Assembly (NCBI RefSeq): GCF_001038625.1
Contig: NZ_CP011803.1
Location: 2,170,001 to 2,234,000, forward strand
Direction: 5' to 3'
DNA length: 64,000 nt
Source of the DNA: Clostridium carboxidivorans P7
GTDB lineage: Bacteria > Bacillota > Clostridia > Clostridiales > Clostridiaceae
A model generated the notes under the pieces. It was not told the origin of the DNA and did not search any database. It was given only the letters and a program-made list of their open reading frames with translations. The translations under genes were made by a program, and so were the position numbers. Shown piece by piece: positions 54,469-63,531 of the stretch. Numbering within the stretch: the stretch's first letter is position 1; each line of letters starts with the position of its first letter.

Positions 54469-55413
54469 GTGAAAATTAACAGGTTACTGGCAATTGTAGT
54501 TACACTTTTAAATAGAGAAAAAATATCCGCAGCAGAGCTTGCTGATAAATTTGAAGTTTCTGTAAGAACAATTTATAGAGACATTGAATCAATTAACATG
54601 TCTGGAATTCCCATAGTTTCTCAAGCTGGAAATAATGGAGGTTTTTATATTGTAGATAATTATAAAATTAGTCATCAATTTCTAACATTAGAAGATATGA
54701 TTTCTATAGTAGATGCTTTAAAAAATATGAACAAGTTTATAAATGATAAAAAAGTTGAAATAGCCATTGAAAAGGTAAAAAGCATTGTACCTGATGAAAA
54801 AAAGTCAATATTTGATATGCATTTTCAACAGATGGTTATAGATAATTCTCCCTGGGGTTTTAAAAAATGTGAAGATGAAATTTTAAAATATAAAACTGTA
54901 CATCATGCTTTAGAAAATAAAAAATGTATATCCTTCGATTATAGAAATTCAAAAGGTGAACATGACTTTAGAAAAGTAGAACCATTAACCCTTGTTTTTA
55001 AAGGTTTTTACTGGTATTTATTTTCCTTTTGCAATTTAAGAAATGACTATAGATTGTTCAAATTATCAAGAATGGAAAATTTAAAACTTCTGAATGAAGA
55101 AATACAGTTAAATAGAATCTCCTATAAGGAATATATGAATAATAATAAAGTCCAAAGAACACCTGTAAGAGTTAAGTTAAAATTTTCTCCAAAGGTTAGA
55201 TATAGAATAGAAGATTCATTTCATAAGGATGAAATGAAATTTGAAAAGGATGGAATCATAATTATAGATACATATTTTTTCGAAGATGAATGGGTTTATT
55301 CTATGATTTTAAGCTATGGAGAATACGTAGAAGTTATAGAACCTAATCACATAAGAGAAATTATAAAGAACAAATGTAAAAAAATCAGCCTTTTATATTC
55401 AAACCTGACATAA
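54469..55413 (+). CDS. HTH/WYL-domain transcriptional regulator (YafY-like)
   Basis: The protein has 314 residues with an N-terminal DeoR-type winged helix: RLLAIVVTLLNREKISAAEL, FEVSVRTIYRDIESINMSGI, PIVSQAGNNGGFYI. A WYL domain covers about residues 140-310 (KCISFDYRNSKGEHDFRKVE, LVFKGFYWYLFSFCNLRNDY) and a WCX-type end. WYL regulators bind nucleic acid or nucleotide ligands. The start is GTG at 54469 behind TGGAGG. It may control the zinc-ribbon/GyrI-like gene just downstream, as is usual for this pairing. Confidence 0.93.
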   Translation: MKINRLLAIVVTLLNREKISAAELADKFEVSVRTIYRDIESINMSGIPIVSQAGNNGGFYIVDNYKISHQFLTLEDMISIVDALKNMNKFINDKKVEIAIEKVKSIVPDEKKSIFDMHFQQMVIDNSPWGFKKCEDEILKYKTVHHALENKKCISFDYRNSKGEHDFRKVEPLTLVFKGFYWYLFSFCNLRNDYRLFKLSRMENLKLLNEEIQLNRISYKEYMNNNKVQRTPVRVKLKFSPKVRYRIEDSFHKDEMKFEKDGIIIIDTYFFEDEWVYSMILSYGEYVEVIEPNHIREIIKNKCKKISLLYSNLT

Positions 55414-55577
55414 TGCTGTCAAAGCTTTCCTATATAATAAAATCGTAGATAAAAAAAGTGATAATGCGAAACAAAGCTTTTCAAGTTAAGAACTAATAAT
55501 GAAGAATTAATAGTGAAGGATGATTTTTAGCTTTCGCAAAAAATCTTTAAATTTATATAGGTAAAAGGAGAAAATTT

Positions 55578-56300
55578 ATGGAACAAAAATATTGTCAAAG
55601 CTGTGGAATGCCAATGAGCGAGGAGGTTTATGGTACTGAAGTAAATAATGAAAAAAACAAAGAATATTGCATTTACTGCTATGAAAATGGTGCTTTTAAA
55701 CATCCAGATTTAACTATGGAACAAATGATAGAGGCATGTGTGCCTTTTATGAAGGATAAAGGTATGGATGAAAATGAAGCAAGAAACCTAATGAAAAATT
55801 GCTTACCTGCTTTAAAAAGATGGAGAAAAGAAGATCCAGAAACAAGAATAACAGAAAAGAATAAGATTATGATAGTTGGGAAAGAAATAAGAACTACCAA
55901 CAAAGATGGTCAGTGTGTAAAAGTAATTTCAGATCTTTGGAAGAAATTTAATGATGAAAAGCTTGGAGATAAAATATTAAATAAAACAAATCCTGATGAA
56001 ATTTTAGGTTTATATTGTGATTATGAAAATGAAGAATTTGGAATGTATTCTTTTATAATTGGATATGAAGTTAGTAATATAAATTCTATACCAGAAGGCA
56101 TGGTATATAAAATATTACCTGCTTCAAAATATTGTGTGGTAACTGCTAAAGGCAAGATGCCGGATACAGTTGGAGCAGCTTGGTCTTACATATGGAATTC
56201 AAATCTTCAAAGGACATATACAGGGGATTTTGAGCTTTATGGTAAGAAATATGATAGCAGTGAAAATGCTGAAGTAGATATATATGTAGCTATAAAATAA
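55578..56300 (+). CDS. Zinc-ribbon protein with GyrI-like effector-binding domain
   Basis: The protein has 240 residues. The N-terminal zinc ribbon has CQSCGMPMS and YCIYCYENG (two Cys-x-x-Cys pairs, residues 6-37) and a short helical part. From about residue 95 on is an AraC/GyrI-like ligand-binding domain (VKVISDLWKKFNDEKLGDKI, LGLYCDYENEEFGMYSFIIG, YEVSN). Such proteins bind small hydrophobic effectors. The AAAAGGAGA site is clear. It follows the WYL regulator on the same strand after 165 bases that hold short repeat-like AT-rich sequence. Confidence 0.88.
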   Translation: MEQKYCQSCGMPMSEEVYGTEVNNEKNKEYCIYCYENGAFKHPDLTMEQMIEACVPFMKDKGMDENEARNLMKNCLPALKRWRKEDPETRITEKNKIMIVGKEIRTTNKDGQCVKVISDLWKKFNDEKLGDKILNKTNPDEILGLYCDYENEEFGMYSFIIGYEVSNINSIPEGMVYKILPASKYCVVTAKGKMPDTVGAAWSYIWNSNLQRTYTGDFELYGKKYDSSENAEVDIYVAIK

Positions 56301-56375
56301 AATTTTAAAATTCACAGATAGTGAAAGAAATTATACAGAGATTACTTGTCCTATGTGTTAATAAGGAGTACTTAT

Positions 56376-57260
56376 ATGGTAAGAGAAATAAATGCAAAAA
56401 GTATTTTAGTAACAAGTAAAAATCCTAGCAGCTGGTTTGGGGTTAAATATACTATGAATATTTACCGGGGCTGCCAGCATGGATGCATATATTGTGATTC
56501 ACGCAGTGAATGTTATCAAATTCAAAATTTTGATGATATTGATGTTAAAATAAATGCAGTAGAATTATTAAAAAGAGAACTTGTACGAAAAAGAATAAAA
56601 GGTACCATTGGAACTGGCGCTATGAGTGATCCATACATACCTATTGAAAAAAAGTATAAACTTACACAAAAATCTCTTCAAGTAATTGCTGATAATCACT
56701 ATCCTATTCATATCACTACAAAAAGTAACATTATTTTAAGAGATATAGATATACTTCAAGAAATAAACAATATATATGCTCAAGTTGCCATTACAATAAC
56801 TACTTGTGATGATTCACTTTCACAAAAAATAGAACCTAGAGCTCCAGTATCTTCTGATAGGTTTAAAGCACTAGGAATACTTTCAAGCTTGGGTATACAT
56901 GCTGGCATAACCATGATGCCAATACTTCCCTTCATTGAAGATAATGAAGAAAATATAATTAACATTATAAAGATGGCAAAAGATTATGGTGTGAAATTCA
57001 TTTATCCTGCTTTCGGAATGACATTAAGAGACAGACAAAGAGAGTATTACTATTCAAAACTGGATGAATTATTTCCAAACTTGAGAGCTAAATATGAAAA
57101 AAGATTTAAAAATTATTATTCCTGCAGTGTCAATAATTACACTAAACTTAAAAACGTATTTTTTGAAAACTGTGATAAATATGGTATTTCTACTAAAATG
57201 CCTTCATATGAAAATAAATTATCCAGTATTCAGCTTAGTTTTTTAAATAAAAGGCTCTAA
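56376..57260 (+). CDS. SPL-like radical SAM protein
   Basis: The protein has 294 residues. The radical SAM cluster motif is YRGCQHGCIYCDSRSECYQI (Cys-x3-Cys-x2-Cys, near residues 32-42). KRKRIKGTIGTGAMSDPYIP-type sequence, TKSNIILRDIDIL and EPRAPVSSDRFKALGILSSL follow, as in the SplB-related group that is not true spore photoproduct lyase. The reaction is unknown. AAGGAGT precedes the ATG at 56376; ten upstream codons are less likely to be translated. Confidence 0.9.
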   Translation: MVREINAKSILVTSKNPSSWFGVKYTMNIYRGCQHGCIYCDSRSECYQIQNFDDIDVKINAVELLKRELVRKRIKGTIGTGAMSDPYIPIEKKYKLTQKSLQVIADNHYPIHITTKSNIILRDIDILQEINNIYAQVAITITTCDDSLSQKIEPRAPVSSDRFKALGILSSLGIHAGITMMPILPFIEDNEENIINIIKMAKDYGVKFIYPAFGMTLRDRQREYYYSKLDELFPNLRAKYEKRFKNYYSCSVNNYTKLKNVFFENCDKYGISTKMPSYENKLSSIQLSFLNKRL

Positions 57261-57270
57261 AATATTAACA

Positions 57271-57302
57271 AAAGCCAGATAGTAAATGACCTATCTGGCT
57301 TT
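57271..57302. terminator. Bidirectional terminator between radical SAM and SASP genes
   Basis: AAAGCCAGATAG and CTATCTGGCTTT form a perfect 12-base-pair stem with an eight-base loop. It is placed between convergent genes and serves both. Confidence 0.88.
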
Positions 57303-57308
57303 AACATA

Positions 57309-57500
57309 TTATAGTCCTTTCTCGTAAGCTTCAACCATTTTCTTAACCATATTTCCACCTATTGATCCAGCTTCTCTAGCAGTCAAATCTCCATTGTAGC
57401 CTTGTTTTAAATTAACTCCTACTTCTGCTGCTGACTCCATTTTAAATCTGTTCAATCCTTCTTTAGCCTCTGGTACTAAAACTCTATTATTGTTTGACAT
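57309..57500 (-). CDS. Alpha/beta-type small acid-soluble spore protein
   Basis: The protein has 63 residues with the SASP blocks LVPEAKEGLNRFKMESAAEV and GDLTAREAGSIGGNMVKKMV. It coats spore DNA in an A-like form and protects it from UV; the Glu in the first block is near the GPR protease site used at germination. A GAGGAGG-like site precedes the ATG. This is good evidence for a spore-former. A sporulation sigma-G promoter would be expected but was not identified. Confidence 0.97.
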   Translation of the reverse strand: MSNNNRVLVPEAKEGLNRFKMESAAEVGVNLKQGYNGDLTAREAGSIGGNMVKKMVEAYEKGL

Positions 57501-57644
57501 AGTATATTCCTCCTCTTTAATAAGATTTGTACTACACTTGTATGGTCTTATTTTGTTCTTTTTTAAGTTTAATACTCTATTAAATTACAGACAAATGAGG
57601 ATTCATATTCCTATTTTTACAATTTGTTTTTAACAATGATTTGA

Positions 57645-58256
57645 TTACTTATCCAATGAATAAATTTCATCTCCCAAAAGCTTTGCTTCTTCTAAATCAT
57701 GAGTTACCATTATAACTGTTCTTTTATCCTGTTTGTAAAGTTTTAAAAATTGCTCTATTATTTCTTTTTTTAATTTTTCATCTAGTCCCTTAAAGGGTTC
57801 ATCCATTAAAAGCAATTTGCTTTTATAAGCAAAAGCTCTAGCTATAGCTACTCTTCTTTTCATTCCACCACTTAACTTGCTTGGAAGCTTATTTTTATAT
57901 TCTGTAAGTTTAACCAAATTTAAATATTTATCTATAACACTATTCATTTCATTCTTGTTCATTATAGATTTTAGTACAAAAGCTATGTTTTCATAAACTG
58001 TAAGCTGCTCAATAAGTCTATCTTCTTGAAATATATAAGATATACCTTTATCATTTAAGATCACTTCTCCGCTATCTGCTTTAGTTAAACCGCTTATAAT
58101 ATTTAATAATGTGGTTTTCCCACAACCTGAAGGTCCTAAAATCACAGTAATCTTATCTTTTCTGAAATTTATATTTAAGTTATCCAAAACCTTATGTTCA
58201 TCATAATGCTTATATAAGTTTTTTATTTTCACTTCGTAATCATCAATGTACTCCAT
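57645..58256 (-). CDS. ABC transporter ATPase, NitT/TauT type
   Basis: The protein has 203 residues. Walker A is LGPSGCGKTTLL, the Q-loop is YIFQEDRLIEQL, the signature is LSGGMKRRVAIARAFA and Walker B is LLLMDEPFKGLDE, with the switch in MVTHDLEEAKLLG. It is short for SsuB/TauB (about 250) but has all motifs. It is the last gene of a permease/binding-protein set. A gap of about 90 bases separates it from the permease. Confidence 0.93.
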   Translation of the reverse strand: MEYIDDYEVKIKNLYKHYDEHKVLDNLNINFRKDKITVILGPSGCGKTTLLNIISGLTKADSGEVILNDKGISYIFQEDRLIEQLTVYENIAFVLKSIMNKNEMNSVIDKYLNLVKLTEYKNKLPSKLSGGMKRRVAIARAFAYKSKLLLMDEPFKGLDEKLKKEIIEQFLKLYKQDKRTVIMVTHDLEEAKLLGDEIYSLDK

Positions 58257-58345
58257 AAATTACACCCTTAATCAATTTATATAATTTTTTTATAAATAAC
58301 TATTTAACTTTTACATAATAAGTTTTTAATAATATAAACCATTAG

Positions 58346-59089
58346 CTATTGCTCTTGTCCTTTTATATAGTATTTAAATATTATTTCAAAAATAAAACTT
58401 AATGCTACTATTACAATAGTCCACGCAAAAAGCTCTGCAGTTTCCAAGGTTGACTTTGCATTTAAAAGATTTAAACCTATAGAATACTTAGGTATACTTA
58501 AAACTTCTGAAGCTACAGAAACCTTCCAGCCCATTCCTAAACACATTAACACGCCTGAAACAATATAATGCTTTATGTAAGGTAAATATATGTCTTTTAT
58601 TATGTATTTATTTTTAACTTTATAAACACTGGCCATCTCAATTAAGTTTTTATCTACAGCTTTTATTCCTTCTAATACATTAGTATATATTATAGGGAAA
58701 CAGGTTAGCACACTGGTAAATATAACTACGTTGGAAGCTTTAAACCAAACTAAAGCTAATATTATTATGGACATAACTGGAGTAGCCTTTATGCATACTA
58801 TTAAGGGTTCCAATAATTCCTCAATAAACTTATTAACAGCTGCAATAATTCCAATGAATATTCCTATACCTATGGATAAAGATACACCTGCTATAACTCT
58901 TAAAACACTATTAAAAGCACACTCCCAAAAATAAATTTTTTTAACAAGTTGAACTAGAACTTCTATTACTTCCAAAGGTGAAGGAAGTAATAAAGAATTA
59001 TTAATAAAAAGGGAGCAAAGCTCCCAAATTAACATCCAAAATATTAATATACTTATTTTTCTAATTTCCTTTGTAGTAGAAATTTTCAT
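58346..59089 (-). CDS. ABC transporter permease, NitT/TauT type
   Basis: The protein has 247 residues and six membrane segments. The cytoplasmic coupling loop (ASVYKVKNKYIIKDIYLPYI) is the usual EAA motif. It pairs with the ATPase and the binding protein to import a small anion, sulfonate or heterocycle. It overlaps the end of the binding-protein gene by 29 bases. GGAGGAAAA lies before the ATG at 59087-59089, inside the upstream gene. Confidence 0.9.
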   Translation of the reverse strand: MKISTTKEIRKISILIFWMLIWELCSLFINNSLLLPSPLEVIEVLVQLVKKIYFWECAFNSVLRVIAGVSLSIGIGIFIGIIAAVNKFIEELLEPLIVCIKATPVMSIIILALVWFKASNVVIFTSVLTCFPIIYTNVLEGIKAVDKNLIEMASVYKVKNKYIIKDIYLPYIKHYIVSGVLMCLGMGWKVSVASEVLSIPKYSIGLNLLNAKSTLETAELFAWTIVIVALSFIFEIIFKYYIKGQEQ

Positions 59090-60050
59090 CAGGCATTTTT
59101 CCTCCAATGGATTTAGGATCACTTTCTTTTAGAACTTTATAAAAGTTATCTAAAGAAGCTTTTCCATCTTTAGCACTAATAAATACTATGTTACATTTTG
59201 GAATAGCCATTTCTGCTACTTTAGCTTTTGGCATTATTCCATATTTCTCTACTAACTTTCCTGCTTCTGCTTTATTTTTATTTACAAAGTCTACAGAATT
59301 TTTATATTTTGTAAGGAATTCATCTACATCTTTTCCTCTTTTATCTATAAAATCCTTTTTAAATACTAAAGTTCCCATTACCAATTTACTATCAGTTCCA
59401 GATACCTTTTCCCACTCTTTTGTCAAGTCTATTGGAATTTGCAAATTACTAACCTTCATCTTTGTAGTAGTTACAAATGGCTCTGGCAATACTGCTATAG
59501 TTCCTGGCTGTGAAGCTACTAATGCAGCTACATCACTATGCTGTCCTTTATACTCAATTTTAACATCCTTTTCTGGATCTATTCCATTTTTCTTTAATAT
59601 GTAGTTCAAGGCAAATTCTGGTGTTCCGCCTTTTCCACTGGCATAAATAGTCTTACCTTTTAAATCCTTTATATTCTTTATGGTACTTCCATTTTCAACA
59701 ACATATAAAATTCCTAAGGTATTTATTCCTACTAATTGAATATTACCTTTTGTTTTACTATATAAAATTGGTGCTAAATTAGAAGGTACTGCTGCTCCAT
59801 CTATTTCACCATTTACAACTTTAGATACTATTTGATCTGGTGAATCAAACATAGAAATATCATAATCTTCCTTATTTTCATCCATAAGTTTAACCATACC
59901 CATGCCTGTAGGTCCTTTTAAAGCTGCTATTTTAATTTTTTCTTTTTTAGCTGGCTGTGTAGCTGCTTGTTTATCACTGCATCCCACTGCAAACAATGCT
60001 AAAATCACTAAAATTAAAGTTGTGGTCAGTACTGTTAGTCTTTTTTTCAT
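59061..60050 (-). CDS. ABC transporter substrate-binding lipoprotein
   Basis: The protein has 329 residues. The signal peptide ends in a lipobox (LFAVGCSDK, Cys24), so it is anchored to the outer face of the membrane. The mature part is of NMT1/SsuA type: IKIAALKGPTGMGMVKLMDE, DSPDQIVSKVVNGEIDGAAV, LKGKTIYASGKGGTPEFALN, and VAALVASQPGTIAVLPEPF. The Gly-Pro-Thr-Gly motif is usual in clostridial members. The ligand is unknown. It lies 95 bases downstream of the flavinylated ferredoxin gene. Confidence 0.92.
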   Translation of the reverse strand: MKKRLTVLTTTLILVILALFAVGCSDKQAATQPAKKEKIKIAALKGPTGMGMVKLMDENKEDYDISMFDSPDQIVSKVVNGEIDGAAVPSNLAPILYSKTKGNIQLVGINTLGILYVVENGSTIKNIKDLKGKTIYASGKGGTPEFALNYILKKNGIDPEKDVKIEYKGQHSDVAALVASQPGTIAVLPEPFVTTTKMKVSNLQIPIDLTKEWEKVSGTDSKLVMGTLVFKKDFIDKRGKDVDEFLTKYKNSVDFVNKNKAEAGKLVEKYGIMPKAKVAEMAIPKCNIVFISAKDGKASLDNFYKVLKESDPKSIGGKMPDENFYYKGN

Positions 60051-60145
60051 GTTGTATTCCCCCTAATTATAAATATCAATGCATCTATAATTATATAACA
60101 AAACTTTATAGTTAACAAATCTAAGGATATATAATTCTTTAAAAA

Positions 60146-61744
60146 CTATTTTGCCTGGCTTAGTGCATCCTCTACTGCACTCATAATTCCATTGCTGCTT
60201 CTTGTAGCTCCTGAAACTGTATCTACATTAGTTGATTGAGATTGTATAATTTCCTTTGGAACTATGTCAAAAGGCTGTTCATAGTAACCTCTAGATTCAT
60301 TATGAGATACTATTTCTATATTACTTATTTTCCCACCTGATACTGTAACAGAAACCTTTAAATTGGGTCTAAATCCACGTCCAACACCAGTATAAGTTCC
60401 ATCTTTATATTCTCCCTTAGTTGAACTTGTAGATGTACTATTACTTGTAGAAGATGAATTTTGACTTTCATTTGTGCTATTGCTTTCTACATTTTCAGAA
60501 TTACTGCTGCTATTATCTGTTGATTTATTAGTATTGGTTGAATTACTATTTACTTTTGCTCCACTTAATGCATTTTCTACTGCCTGCATTATTCCATTAC
60601 TACTTCTTGTAGCTCCTGATACTGCATCTACTTTTGTGGATTGAGTTTCTATTATTTCTTTAGGTACTACATTAAAAGGTTCTTCATAATATCCCCTAGA
60701 TTCATTATGGGATAATATTTGTATATCAGATATTTTACCATTCTTAACTGTAACAGAAACCTTTAAGTCTGGTCTAAACCCATTTCCAACACCTGTGTAA
60801 GTTCCATCCTTATATTGTGCTTGTGATGAATTATTCACATTATTAGAAGCTGAAATAGTTGTACTATTAGATGTATTTGTACCTACAGCCATATTACTTT
60901 TAACAGAACCACCTAATGCAAAGCTAGCAGCATATAATCCTGTAAAAGCAGCTATTGCTACTGCTGATGCAAAAGCTGGATTAATTTCTTGATTTGCAAC
61001 ACTTGCTTGTGTATTCTTTCTTGGACAAACATCAATACATTTTAAACAATTTATACATTCTCCACTGTTTACTTTATTTACCTTATAAAGTTCTATACCC
61101 ATTGAACAATTATTTGTACATAATCTGCATTTTCCGCATTTATCATTAGGTTTCTTTATTTTAAAAATCCTAATTTTTGATACTATTGAAAATATAGCTC
61201 CAAGAGGACATAAATATCTGCAGAAAAATCTTTCAATAAACATTGCACCTACTGCTATAAGTATTAACAACATAAATCCAAAAGTATACTGAAATATGGC
61301 ATCAGGGAAGTTTCCTATTTGTGCAAAAGCATTCCAAGGACTATAATCATTCAGCGTACTGTTTCCCATTGTCCATACAAAACACACTATAAGTGCTAAA
61401 ATTGCATACTTTACATATTTTAAAATAGAATCTACTTGTTTATTTACTCTAAACTGCTTTTTAAACACCTTTTGAAATGCCATGTATATAAAATCATTAA
61501 AGGTTCCAAAAGCACACATCCATCCACAAAAGAATCTACCAAATAATATAGTTATAGGAACTACTGCAATTGCTGCAGTTAAACCTGGTAGTGCTTGAAC
61601 TAAATTAAAATTACCCTTTATAATCATGGAATAAAGCTTTCCAATTTCACTAAAACTTAAAGTAAATAATCCTGGAAGTACAATTAAACATATAATTTGT
61701 ACTATGGTTCTTAATATTTGTAATTTAGATATTTTTTTCTTCAT
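60146..61744 (-). CDS. Membrane ferredoxin with two flavinylated FMN-binding domains
   Basis: The protein has 532 residues. The first half is NosR/NapH-like: five or six membrane segments, FFCGWMCAFGTFNDF and FFCRYLCPLGAIFS, then a 2[4Fe-4S] ferredoxin block (CGKCRLCTNNCSMG and CINCLKCIDVCPRK). The second half has two FMN-binding domains that are near copies, joined by a Ser/Thr/Asn-rich linker. Each has an ApbE target, VDAVSGATRSS and VDTVSGATRSS, where Thr receives FMN. It should move electrons across or outside the membrane. GGAGGAAAA sets the ATG at 61742-61744. Confidence 0.93.
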   Translation of the reverse strand: MKKKISKLQILRTIVQIICLIVLPGLFTLSFSEIGKLYSMIIKGNFNLVQALPGLTAAIAVVPITILFGRFFCGWMCAFGTFNDFIYMAFQKVFKKQFRVNKQVDSILKYVKYAILALIVCFVWTMGNSTLNDYSPWNAFAQIGNFPDAIFQYTFGFMLLILIAVGAMFIERFFCRYLCPLGAIFSIVSKIRIFKIKKPNDKCGKCRLCTNNCSMGIELYKVNKVNSGECINCLKCIDVCPRKNTQASVANQEINPAFASAVAIAAFTGLYAASFALGGSVKSNMAVGTNTSNSTTISASNNVNNSSQAQYKDGTYTGVGNGFRPDLKVSVTVKNGKISDIQILSHNESRGYYEEPFNVVPKEIIETQSTKVDAVSGATRSSNGIMQAVENALSGAKVNSNSTNTNKSTDNSSSNSENVESNSTNESQNSSSTSNSTSTSSTKGEYKDGTYTGVGRGFRPNLKVSVTVSGGKISNIEIVSHNESRGYYEQPFDIVPKEIIQSQSTNVDTVSGATRSSNGIMSAVEDALSQAK

Positions 61745-61768
61745 AATAGTTTTTTCCTCCTGCAAAAT

Positions 61769-62776
61769 TTATTTTCCATACGAAAATTCTGTATTAGTAA
61801 TGTTAAATTTATCTTTAATACCCGATGTGGTACATACTTTCTTATCTTCAGTTATAAATATAGCTTCTACTCCATTTATGGATTCTATTAATTCCATTCC
61901 ATCTTTAACTCCCATAATATAAACTCCAGTTGATAATCCATCGCCATCAATAGAATAATCAGATATTATAGTAGTACTTATAACTTCACCTTCTGAAGGA
62001 TATCCTGTTCTAGAGTCTATTATGTGATGAAACCTTTTTCCATCTTTTATTGAATATCTTTCATAATTTCCCGAAGTAACTACAGACTTGTTTGAAATAC
62101 TTAGTACTCCTACAAATTCTCCTCTTTCTTTTAAAGGGTTTTGAATGCCAATGTTCCAATTACTTCCATCAGCTTTATTGCCTACAGCAAGTATGTTGCC
62201 ACCAAGATCAATCAATGCACTTTTTATACGATATTTTTCAAATACTCTTCTAACTTCATCTGCTGCATAGCCTTTGGCAATGCCCCCAACATCAAGTTTT
62301 TGATTTTCTTTTTTTAACTTAATGGAAACATCTTTTTCATCTAAGCATATATCTTTGTAGTCAACAAGATTAAGATTATTTACAATTTCACTTTTATCTG
62401 GTATTTTAAAATTTTCTTTACCTATGTTCCATAAATTCACTATTGGCCTAATTGTAGGATCAAAAGTTCCATGACTCATTCTGCTGTATTCTACTGCTTT
62501 GTCTATTACAAAATAAGTATCATAACTGACCTTCTCATAGCATTTACCAGCACTTCTATTGATTTTTGAAAGCTCACTATAATCTTTAAATGCTGACATT
62601 TTATCATCTATATCATTAACTCTTTTCATAGCTTCACTTATTGCTATTTCAGATTTATTTCCATATGCTCTTAATTGTATTATGGTTCCAAGAGAATAAA
62701 ATTCCTTCCAAGCTAGCATTTCATTCTTCTTAATATTTTTTGAAAATATGCTAAGCAGTTTTTTAGAATTAAACAT
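61769..62776 (-). CDS. apbE: FAD:protein FMN transferase
   Basis: The protein has 335 residues. ApbE motifs are DIDDKMSAFKDYSELSKINR, GTFDPTIRPIVNLW, LDVGGIAKGYAADEV, ALIDLGGNILAVG, NIGIQNPL and HHIIDSRTGYPSEG, then the metal-site segment ISDYSIDGDGLSTGVYIMG. It transfers FMN from FAD to a Thr in exported flavoproteins, evidently the two domains encoded just downstream (24 bases). It lacks a lipobox but starts with a hydrophobic/basic segment. GGAGGT is nine bases before the ATG at 62774-62776. Confidence 0.95.
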   Translation of the reverse strand: MFNSKKLLSIFSKNIKKNEMLAWKEFYSLGTIIQLRAYGNKSEIAISEAMKRVNDIDDKMSAFKDYSELSKINRSAGKCYEKVSYDTYFVIDKAVEYSRMSHGTFDPTIRPIVNLWNIGKENFKIPDKSEIVNNLNLVDYKDICLDEKDVSIKLKKENQKLDVGGIAKGYAADEVRRVFEKYRIKSALIDLGGNILAVGNKADGSNWNIGIQNPLKERGEFVGVLSISNKSVVTSGNYERYSIKDGKRFHHIIDSRTGYPSEGEVISTTIISDYSIDGDGLSTGVYIMGVKDGMELIESINGVEAIFITEDKKVCTTSGIKDKFNITNTEFSYGK

Positions 62777-63004
62777 ATTATTCATACCTCCTTTTGCTGT
62801 ATTTAAAATCACTGTTATTACAATAGAGTTTTTATCATCAAATAACGCTGTTCCTATGTATTTTCTATTTATTTCTTCTCTAAAAATCAAAAATATTATA
62901 ACTGGTTGTTATCTGATAAATACATTCTATATCACTTACCTTAATTTAAGTTTAGAGTTTGCTGAGAGTTTGCTGAGAAATAAGAAAACAAATTTTGAAT
63001 AAAA

Positions 63005-63048
63005 AAATAAAGCTATATTAGCTCGCTAAACTAATCATAGCTTTATTT
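63005..63048 (-). terminator. Terminator after ArsC-like gene
   Basis: AAATAAAGCTAT and ATAGCTTTATTT form a 12-base-pair stem with an inner ATTAG/CTAAT pairing, followed by a T-rich run on the minus strand. It lies 18 bases past the stop of the ArsC-like gene. Confidence 0.8.
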
Positions 63049-63066
63049 CTAAATTAAAATATAATG

Positions 63067-63405
63067 TTACTCCCATTCCTTCCAAATTTCTGGTTCATAT
63101 CCTACTGTAGCTTGTTTACCGTTGCGTACTATTGGAGTTTTACAAACTTTAGGATTATTTAAAAGTATTTCTTCTTTCATATTGCTGTCTCTAATTTTAT
63201 CAAGATTTAATCTTGTATATTCTTTTGTTTTAGTGTTTATTAAATTGTTTAATCCAACAGCTTCTTTAACACTTTTAAGCTCTCCTTTACTTAACCCCTT
63301 CTCATTTAAATCAATAAGTTGATATTTAATTTTTCTCTCCTTAAAATATCTTTCTGCCTTTTTTGTATCAAAGCATTTTTTTACCCCGAAAATTTGAATA
63401 TTCAT
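63067..63405 (-). CDS. ArsC/Spx-family thioredoxin-fold protein
   Basis: The protein has 112 residues. It starts IQIFGVKKCFDTKKAERYFK with one redox Cys (Cys11) followed by Phe-Asp-Thr rather than a second Cys, then IKYQLIDLNEKGLSKGELKS and VCKTPIVRNGKQATVGYEPE. It is closer to the YffB/ArsC-like group than to Spx, which has Cys-x-x-Cys. A glutathione- or thiol-dependent reductase role is possible; arsenate reduction is not supported by context. Confidence 0.9.
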   Translation of the reverse strand: MNIQIFGVKKCFDTKKAERYFKERKIKYQLIDLNEKGLSKGELKSVKEAVGLNNLINTKTKEYTRLNLDKIRDSNMKEEILLNNPKVCKTPIVRNGKQATVGYEPEIWKEWE

Positions 63406-63495
63406 AAACTAAATTCTCCCTTCTAGAAATGTATTATCCAACTTCCACAGTTTAAAAATAAATTAGTTTTCTGATGTAAGGAGGAAAACTCACCT

Positions 63496-63531
63496 TCATT
63501 GTCCTCTGTTCTCTGTCAATTGTCCTCTATT
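63496..63531. repeat. Short direct repeats at the end of the phosphatidyltransferase gene
   Basis: ATTGTCCTCT occurs at 63498-63507 and again at 63519-63528, a 21-base period. In the gene's reading direction this makes the tail Asn-Arg-Gly-Gln twice. Such short tandem words are common between genes in clostridia, so the gene end seems to have grown into a repeat. Confidence 0.5.

Noticed and set aside
55440..55577. Possible small gene or RNA between the WYL regulator and zinc-ribbon genes
   Set aside because: It contains only AT-rich, repeat-like words such as AATAATGAAGAATTAATAGT, with no stable fold or open frame.
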